Below are positions 59,791-64,000 of a stretch of DNA of 64,000 nucleotides, one piece after another. The number at the start of each line of letters is the position of its first letter. Position 1 is the stretch's first letter. The stretch is from Dokdonia sp. (lineage in GTDB: Bacteria > Bacteroidota > Bacteroidia > Flavobacteriales > Flavobacteriaceae). The stretch spans positions 62,001-126,000 of the forward strand of contig JAHDIF010000007.1 of the NCBI GenBank assembly GCA_020630915.1, given 5' to 3'. Under the pieces are notes generated by a model. It was not told the origin of the DNA. It worked only from the letters and a program-made list of their open reading frames with translations, and searched no databases. A program made the position numbers and the translations under genes.

Positions 59791-60183
59791 ATGAACTTAG
59801 AAAGCCCTTCTAAAATAGTAGATCAATCTGCAGAGACCGTTTATAATTTCTTAATGAACATTGAGAATTTTGAAACTCTTATGCCAGAAAACACCCGTTT
59901 TGAAAAGATTAATGATACCCGTTTTCTTTTTGCGCTTAAAGGAATGCCAGAGATTGTATTAGATCTTAAAGAAGGTATACCGCACTCAAAAGTAGTTCTA
60001 GGCGCAGCAAGTGACAAACTCCCCTTTACCCTTACAGGAAATATTACCGAGATTGAAGCTTCAAAAAGTGAAGTTGCTCTCGTTTTTGAAGGCGATTTTA
60101 ACCCTATGATGTCTATGATGATTAAGGGCCCTATCACAAAATTTATAGAAACACTCTCTGCTAACCTGGACAGAGTTGCCTAA
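59791..60183 (+). CDS. SRPBCC-family (START-like) protein
   Basis: 130 residues with a helix-grip pattern: MNLESPSKIVDQSAETVYNF, then LMNIENFETLMPENTRFEKI, a C-terminal helix GPITKFIETLSANLDRVA. Soluble, no signal. SRPBCC proteins bind hydrophobic ligands or assist polyketide-type chemistry; nothing specific can be said. Lies 19 bp after pyrE, so cotranscribed. Confidence 0.8.
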   Translation: MNLESPSKIVDQSAETVYNFLMNIENFETLMPENTRFEKINDTRFLFALKGMPEIVLDLKEGIPHSKVVLGAASDKLPFTLTGNITEIEASKSEVALVFEGDFNPMMSMMIKGPITKFIETLSANLDRVA

Positions 60184-60246
60184 CTCTAATAAGGCTTAAT
60201 TGTTTACTACTTATTGGTTTTAGTTGATAACCTCTCAATTTCTCGA

Positions 60247-60277
60247 TTGACAACAGGAGGCAAAAAAACTATTTTTG
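60247..60277 (+). promoter_or_regulatory. Promoter of the split transketolase genes
   Basis: TTG at 60247-60249 and TATTTTTG at 60270-60277 are 20 bp apart, a full match to the flavobacterial consensus, and end 23 bp before the start at 60301. Confidence 0.65.
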
Positions 60278-60300
60278 AACCACAAAACAACACCACGCTC

Positions 60301-61146
60301 ATGGCAGATATTAAAAAGCTCGAAGATCTTGTAACACAGGTACGTAGAGATATTTTAAGACAAGTACACAAAGTAAATTCTGGTCATCCTGGAGGATCTC
60401 TAGGCTGTGCTGAATTTTTTGTCGCGCTCTATCAAGAAATTATGGATCGTAAAGAAGGATTTGATATGGATGGATTAGGAGAAGATCTCTTCTTTCTATC
60501 TAATGGTCATATTTCTCCAGTGTTTTATAGCGTTTTAGCCCGTTCAGGATATTTTCCTGTAGAGGAGCTTAACACATTTAGATTGCTGGATTCTCGTTTA
60601 CAAGGGCATCCTACAACGCACGAGGGACTTCCTGGTGTGCGCATTGCTTCTGGATCTCTAGGGCAAGGTGTTAGTGTAGCTCTTGGAGCAGCAGAAGCCA
60701 AAAAATTGAATGGCTGTGGCCATAAAGTATATGTTTTGATGGGAGATGGAGAATTGCAAGAAGGGCAGAACTGGGAAGCGATAATGTATGCCGCTGCCAA
60801 TAAAGTAGATAATGTAATTGTAACGGTAGATCTTAACGGGCAGCAAATAGACGGTAGTACAGATGATGTACTCGCCTTAGGAAGTATGCGTGCTAAGTTT
60901 GAAGCCTTTGGCTGGGAAGTACTAGATATTGAGAAAGGAAATCATATGCAAAGTGTAATTTCTGGACTCGAAAAAGCAAAAACACTTTCTGGTAAAGGAA
61001 AACCAGTGTGTGTCTTAATGCATACCGTAATGGGTAATGGTGTAGACTTTATGATGCACACACACGCCTGGCACGGAAAAGCACCCAATGATGAGCAACT
61101 AGCAACAGGGCTGGCTCAAAATGCTGAAACTTTAGGAGATTACTAA
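60301..61146 (+). CDS. Transketolase, N-terminal subunit
   Basis: 281 residues from MADIKKLEDLVTQVRRDILR: the thiamine-diphosphate domain, with SGHPGGSLGCAEF, GSLGQGVSVALGAA and GDGELQEGQNWEA, then a DLNGQQIDG segment. It is the front half of transketolase, encoded separately from the C-terminal subunit at 61223. Transketolase moves two-carbon units between sugar phosphates. The longer frame from 60214 would include the promoter, so I start at 60301. Confidence 0.94.
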   Translation: MADIKKLEDLVTQVRRDILRQVHKVNSGHPGGSLGCAEFFVALYQEIMDRKEGFDMDGLGEDLFFLSNGHISPVFYSVLARSGYFPVEELNTFRLLDSRLQGHPTTHEGLPGVRIASGSLGQGVSVALGAAEAKKLNGCGHKVYVLMGDGELQEGQNWEAIMYAAANKVDNVIVTVDLNGQQIDGSTDDVLALGSMRAKFEAFGWEVLDIEKGNHMQSVISGLEKAKTLSGKGKPVCVLMHTVMGNGVDFMMHTHAWHGKAPNDEQLATGLAQNAETLGDY

Positions 61147-61155
61147 ACTTGATTA

Positions 61156-61202
61156 ATTACGCTAGAGTTTGTCCTGAGCGATCCGAAGGATGAAAGCGTG
61201 AT
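61156..61202. repeat. REP-like hairpin between the transketolase halves
   Basis: ATTACGCT (61156-61163) pairs with AGCGTGAT (61195-61202) with one G-T pair, enclosing GTCCTGAGCGATCCGAAGGA at 61171-61190, a sequence known as a dispersed element in many genomes. It fills most of the 76-bp gap. Confidence 0.75.
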
Positions 61203-61222
61203 TACTAACCCAATATTTCACA

Positions 61223-62176
61223 ATGAAAACATACGAAAACACAGGAAGTAAGGACACAAGATCAGGTTTTGGAGCAGGTCTAGAAGAACTTGGGAAGTCT
61301 AATGAAAATGTAGTGGCGCTTTGTGCAGATCTAACGGGATCTCTCAAAATGGATGCCTTTAAAGCAAACCATCCAGAGCGTTTCTTTCAAGTAGGAATTG
61401 CAGAAGCTAATATGATGGGACTGGCCGCTGGAATGACCATAGGTGGTAAAATACCATTTACAGGAACCTTTGCAAACTTTTCAACTGGTCGTGTATATGA
61501 CCAGATTAGACAGAGTATAGCATATTCTGGAAAGAATGTAAAAATATGTGCCTCGCACGCCGGTCTTACCTTAGGAGAGGATGGAGCCACACACCAGATT
61601 CTTGAAGACATGGGGCTTATGAAAATGTTGCCAGGAATGACTGTAATTAACACATGTGATTATAATCAGACCAAAGCAGCTACTATTGCGATTGCAAAGC
61701 ACAACGGACCTGTATACTTACGTTTTGGACGTCCTAAAGTAGCAAACTTTACTCCAGCAGATCAAAATTTTGAGATAGGAAAAGCTGTACAATTACAAGA
61801 AGGAAATGATGTTACCATTGTCGCAACGGGACACCTCGTATGGGAAGCACTAGAAGCTGCAAAGGAGCTTAATGACCAGGGTATAAGTGCCGATGTTATT
61901 AATATTCACACTATCAAGCCTCTAGATGCTGCAGCCATTATTAGAAGTGTCAAAAAAACAGGATGTATTGTAACTGCAGAAGAGCATAATTTTTTAGGAG
62001 GTTTAGGAGAAAGCGTATCACGGGAACTAGCACTCACGCATCCAACACCGCAAGAATTTGTAGCTACGAACGATACCTTTGGAGAGAGTGGAACACCTGC
62101 TCAGCTTATGGAAAAGTACGGTTTAAACGCCGCGGCTATTGCCAGTGCGGCTAAAAAAGTGATCTCTAGAAAATAA
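61223..62176 (+). CDS. Transketolase, C-terminal subunit
   Basis: 317 residues: the pyrimidine-binding domain with [20 protein letters not shown] and [15 protein letters not shown], and the C-terminal domain from about 190 ([20 protein letters not shown]). It completes the split transketolase with the gene at 60301. Two-subunit transketolases occur in archaea and several bacteria. It is followed by a terminator at 62209. Confidence 0.95.
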   Translation: MKTYENTGSKDTRSGFGAGLEELGKSNENVVALCADLTGSLKMDAFKANHPERFFQVGIAEANMMGLAAGMTIGGKIPFTGTFANFSTGRVYDQIRQSIAYSGKNVKICASHAGLTLGEDGATHQILEDMGLMKMLPGMTVINTCDYNQTKAATIAIAKHNGPVYLRFGRPKVANFTPADQNFEIGKAVQLQEGNDVTIVATGHLVWEALEAAKELNDQGISADVINIHTIKPLDAAAIIRSVKKTGCIVTAEEHNFLGGLGESVSRELALTHPTPQEFVATNDTFGESGTPAQLMEKYGLNAAAIASAAKKVISRK

Positions 62177-62208
62177 GAACACTTATTTTACGTTTTAATA
62201 GTATAATG

Positions 62209-62241
62209 AAAGGCAGACTCTAACAATCTGCCTTTATTTTT
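62209..62241 (+). terminator. Terminator after the transketolase genes
   Basis: AAAGGCAGA (62209-62217) and TCTGCCTTT (62227-62235) form a 9-bp stem followed by ATTTTT. Confidence 0.88.
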
Positions 62242-62242
62242 G
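62235..62242 (+). promoter_or_regulatory. -7 box (TATTTTTG) before the outer-membrane gene
   Basis: Matches TAnnTTTG and overlaps the T-run of the preceding terminator, 24 bp before the start at 62267. No clear -33 TTG is present. Confidence 0.4.
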
Positions 62243-62266
62243 TCAATACTTAAAACAATCTCAATT

Positions 62267-62887
62267 ATGAAAAAAGTAATGATCCTGTTACTCTTGATAA
62301 CAGCTACAACAACAGCATTTGGACAAAGTGCAAAATTTGGTATTAAAGGGGGATTAAATTTTGGGGCTACTGGTGATATTACCACTATTGATAACCAAAA
62401 TTTCAGTGGTGATAACAAACTTGGTTATCATGTTGGCCTTTTGACTCAATTTAAATTCTCTGGTATTTTCTTACAGCCCGAAGTACTATACACGCAACTC
62501 ACCACAGAGTATGGAAGCAATAGTGGCGCAGATGCAGATTACACCCTTTCTAAATTAGATATACCTGTTTTACTTGGGTTTGATATTCTAGGTCCGCTTA
62601 ACATTAAAGCGGGACCAGCTTTTCAATATGTGTTAAATAACGAATTAGATGTTAATGATTTTACAACAGAAGATCCTGAAAACTCATTCACAATTGGTTA
62701 TCAAGTAGGTGCGGGAGTGCAACTTGGAAAACTAGGAATAGACTTGAGATATGAAGGTGCTTTTGCAGAAAATGACACAAGTATAATCACCCAAGACATT
62801 TCTAATACGGCTTCAGAGATATTTACAATAGATTCGAGGCCTACGCAATGGATCTTAAGTATCTCTTACATGTTTGGAGATAATTAG
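62267..62887 (+). CDS. Outer-membrane beta-barrel (PorT/OmpX-like) protein
   Basis: 206 residues from MKKVMILLLLITATTTAFGQ, a cleavable signal, followed by alternating hydrophobic strands (KFGIKGGLNFGATGD, LGYHVGLLTQFKFSGIFLQP, FTIGYQVGAGVQLGKLGIDL) and a C-terminal strand ISYMFGDN with the final aromatic. It is an eight-stranded barrel by pattern; function unknown. A terminator follows. Confidence 0.85.
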   Translation: MKKVMILLLLITATTTAFGQSAKFGIKGGLNFGATGDITTIDNQNFSGDNKLGYHVGLLTQFKFSGIFLQPEVLYTQLTTEYGSNSGADADYTLSKLDIPVLLGFDILGPLNIKAGPAFQYVLNNELDVNDFTTEDPENSFTIGYQVGAGVQLGKLGIDLRYEGAFAENDTSIITQDISNTASEIFTIDSRPTQWILSISYMFGDN

Positions 62888-62902
62888 AAAGAGTACCTTA
62901 TA

Positions 62903-62930
62903 AAAAAGCAGCCCAAAAGGCTGCTTTTTT
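62903..62930. terminator. Terminator after the outer-membrane gene
   Basis: AAAGCAGCC/GGCTGCTTT stem with A-run and T-run on either side; can act in both directions. Confidence 0.92.
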
Positions 62931-62939
62931 ATGTTTCAC

Positions 62940-62953
62940 GCTTTCGCGAAAGC
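62940..62953. repeat. GCTTTCGCGAAAGC palindrome, intergenic copy
   Basis: Exact copy with flanking C and G, between the terminator and the FKBP gene stop. Confidence 0.95.
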
Positions 62954-62966
62954 GTACTCAACATAT

Positions 62967-64000
62967 CTAAGAATCTGAGTCTAGATAATCTGGAGTTCCA
63001 TCTCCATCTGTATCTGGATAGGTGATTACACCAGTATTAAAGTTTACATTTATTTCATCTATTGTGTTAATACCATCACCATCATCGTCTTCATCTAAGT
63101 GATCTGGAGTACCGTCTCCATCTGTGTCCTGCGTTGAGACAAAAACTTGTATTTCTTCTTCTTCTCCCTCATCATTAATAATAGTTTCTGTAGTAAAAAC
63201 GACCTCTAAACGTGTAGTAACTCCATCATTTTCATCATCCTCATCTTGAAAATTGTTTACAGCATCTTCATCTGTGTTGTCTACTTCATCGAAAAAGAAT
63301 TGATTTTCATTAATATCTTCATTAATTGAAATTATACCATCTCCATCATGATCTGTCTCTATTCTATCGTACATCTCAAATTCGAACACAAGTGAAGAAT
63401 ATAAACCTATGTTAGAGTTAGGTGGCGATGCAAAATATCCCAATCCACTAGGAATAAAAATTGCTCCAATAGCATAATCGTTTTCAAAAGTAGTAGTTCC
63501 GTCAATATCCGTAGTAAAACCAGAGCTTCCTTTACTTCCAGCTATTCCTCTTGCAAAGCCGTCTATAGTTGCAGGAAGGTTGAACCAGATAGGATTCTCT
63601 GCATTGTCAAAGATATCTCCATAAAGATTTCTACCTGAGTACTTAACAAATGTACTATCTGCATAAGTAGCTGTCTCTCCTACTCCTTCTCTCACCTTAA
63701 GAACATAAAGGGTGTTAGACGTATCAAAACGGTCGTACGTTATGGTATTCAATTCTGGTCTATCCCAGATGGCATCTTTGTCTGCATTTTCATCTGCAAT
63801 AGTATCAAATACTATTTCATAATTAAAGTCTGCTGGAGGATTTGCAAACTCTTCATAATTGTAAAAGTGAGTCTGTAAATATTCTTTAATTAACTCATCG
63901 TCTTCTAAGGATTGCTCAGTTCTGTCTGCTATTTCAACTTCTGTCAATCCATCATCATCATTGGGACAAGCTGTGCAGAAGATTGCTATAGCTATTAACC
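62967..64000 (-). CDS. FKBP-type peptidyl-prolyl isomerase lipoprotein with calcium-binding-like repeats, 5' end off the window
   Basis: At least 344 codons; the frame stays open to the edge and reads LIAIAIFCTACPNDDDGLTE, so the start and part of a lipoprotein signal (lipobox TAC) lie beyond 64000. A FKBP domain follows (TYADSTFVKYSGRNLYGDIF, LPATIDGFARGIAGSKGSSG, AIFIPSGLGYFASPP, YSSLVFEFEMYD). The C-terminus has TSP3/dockerin-like Asp-rich units (DTDGDGTPDHLDEDDDGDGI; TDGDGTPDYLDSDS), which may bind calcium. It is probably a surface folding factor. TTG at 63947 is not the real start. Confidence 0.85.
   Translation of the reverse strand, partial: LIAIAIFCTACPNDDDGLTEVEIADRTEQSLEDDELIKEYLQTHFYNYEEFANPPADFNYEIVFDTIADENADKDAIWDRPELNTITYDRFDTSNTLYVLKVREGVGETATYADSTFVKYSGRNLYGDIFDNAENPIWFNLPATIDGFARGIAGSKGSSGFTTDIDGTTTFENDYAIGAIFIPSGLGYFASPPNSNIGLYSSLVFEFEMYDRIETDHDGDGIISINEDINENQFFFDEVDNTDEDAVNNFQDEDDENDGVTTRLEVVFTTETIINDEGEEEEIQVFVSTQDTDGDGTPDHLDEDDDGDGINTIDEINVNFNTGVITYPDTDGDGTPDYLDSDS

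Noticed and set aside
63947-63949. TTG at 63947 as start of the FKBP gene
   Set aside because: The frame is open to the window edge and encodes a lipoprotein signal upstream, so the real start lies outside.
1-64000. CRISPR array, transposase, prophage or plasmid functions
   Set aside because: The palindromes are isolated, not regularly spaced, and no cas, transposase, integrase or phage genes were found.

Overview
The window is an ordinary stretch of chromosome from a marine member of the Flavobacteriaceae (Bacteroidota); Dokdonia or a close relative is my best guess. This is inferred from several things: gene starts without Shine-Dalgarno sequences, promoter-like TTG/TAnnTTTG pairs, a SecA without the C-terminal zinc tail, a DnaJ with only two of four CxxCxGxG motifs, a bTHX ribosomal protein, lipoproteins starting as flavobacterial ones do, and the MoxR/DUF58/BatA/DUF4175 cluster. 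No prophage, insertion sequence, CRISPR array, rRNA or tRNA was seen; the only RNA gene is tmRNA.

Layout. 1-8.5 kb: end of a cobalamin adenosyltransferase, a DUF2795 protein, secA, a HAD phosphatase, an M23 peptidase, and an ECF sigma/anti-sigma/DUF4097-like operon with 11-residue repeats. 8.6-20 kb: meaB, PAP2 phosphatase, MATE exporter, M28 peptidase with PPK2, a sigma-54 activator without a DNA-binding domain, MscS and a NatAB-like ABC exporter. 20-26.6 kb: dnaJ-grpE, a YceI lipoprotein, two oxidoreductase-type genes, ssrA and a TrkA-C membrane protein. 26.6-38 kb: a leftward cluster of Bat-type genes (MoxR, DUF58, BatA-like, DUF4175-like, DUF4159) followed upstream by a PmbA/TldD pair. 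38-43 kb: three sulfur-transfer genes (metallo-beta-lactamase/rhodanese fusion plus two rhodaneses), two thioredoxin-fold proteins, and marR-yceI. 43-50.5 kb: a complete trp operon (leader, E, G, a lipoprotein gene, D, C, F, B, A). 50.5-64 kb: coaD, ddl with a small inserted gene and a duplicated ddl tail, a PASTA protein, RluD-type synthase, yaaA, bTHX, a UDG-like protein, M14 peptidase, NUDIX, pyrE, split transketolase, an outer-membrane barrel and a truncated FKBP lipoprotein.

The strongest unexplained signal is a 14-bp perfect palindrome, GCTTTCGCGAAAGC, present 18 times exactly plus about nine decayed copies. Thirteen exact copies lie inside genes, ten of them in the one frame that reads Ala-Phe-Ala-Lys-Ala. 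It behaves like a highly iterated palindrome (HIP1-like) of this lineage. Other short palindrome families are concentrated in the trp operon, where one supplies the N-terminal residues of TrpB and another an insertion in TrpF.

Two further signals deserve attention. The trp operon begins with a textbook attenuator: a leader peptide with three consecutive Trp codons, a 9-bp antiterminator and a 9-bp terminator. At ddl, a 153-residue membrane-protein gene is flanked by a 39-bp exact direct repeat of the ddl 3' end, as if a small cassette had integrated there and restored ddl while leaving the displaced tail behind.
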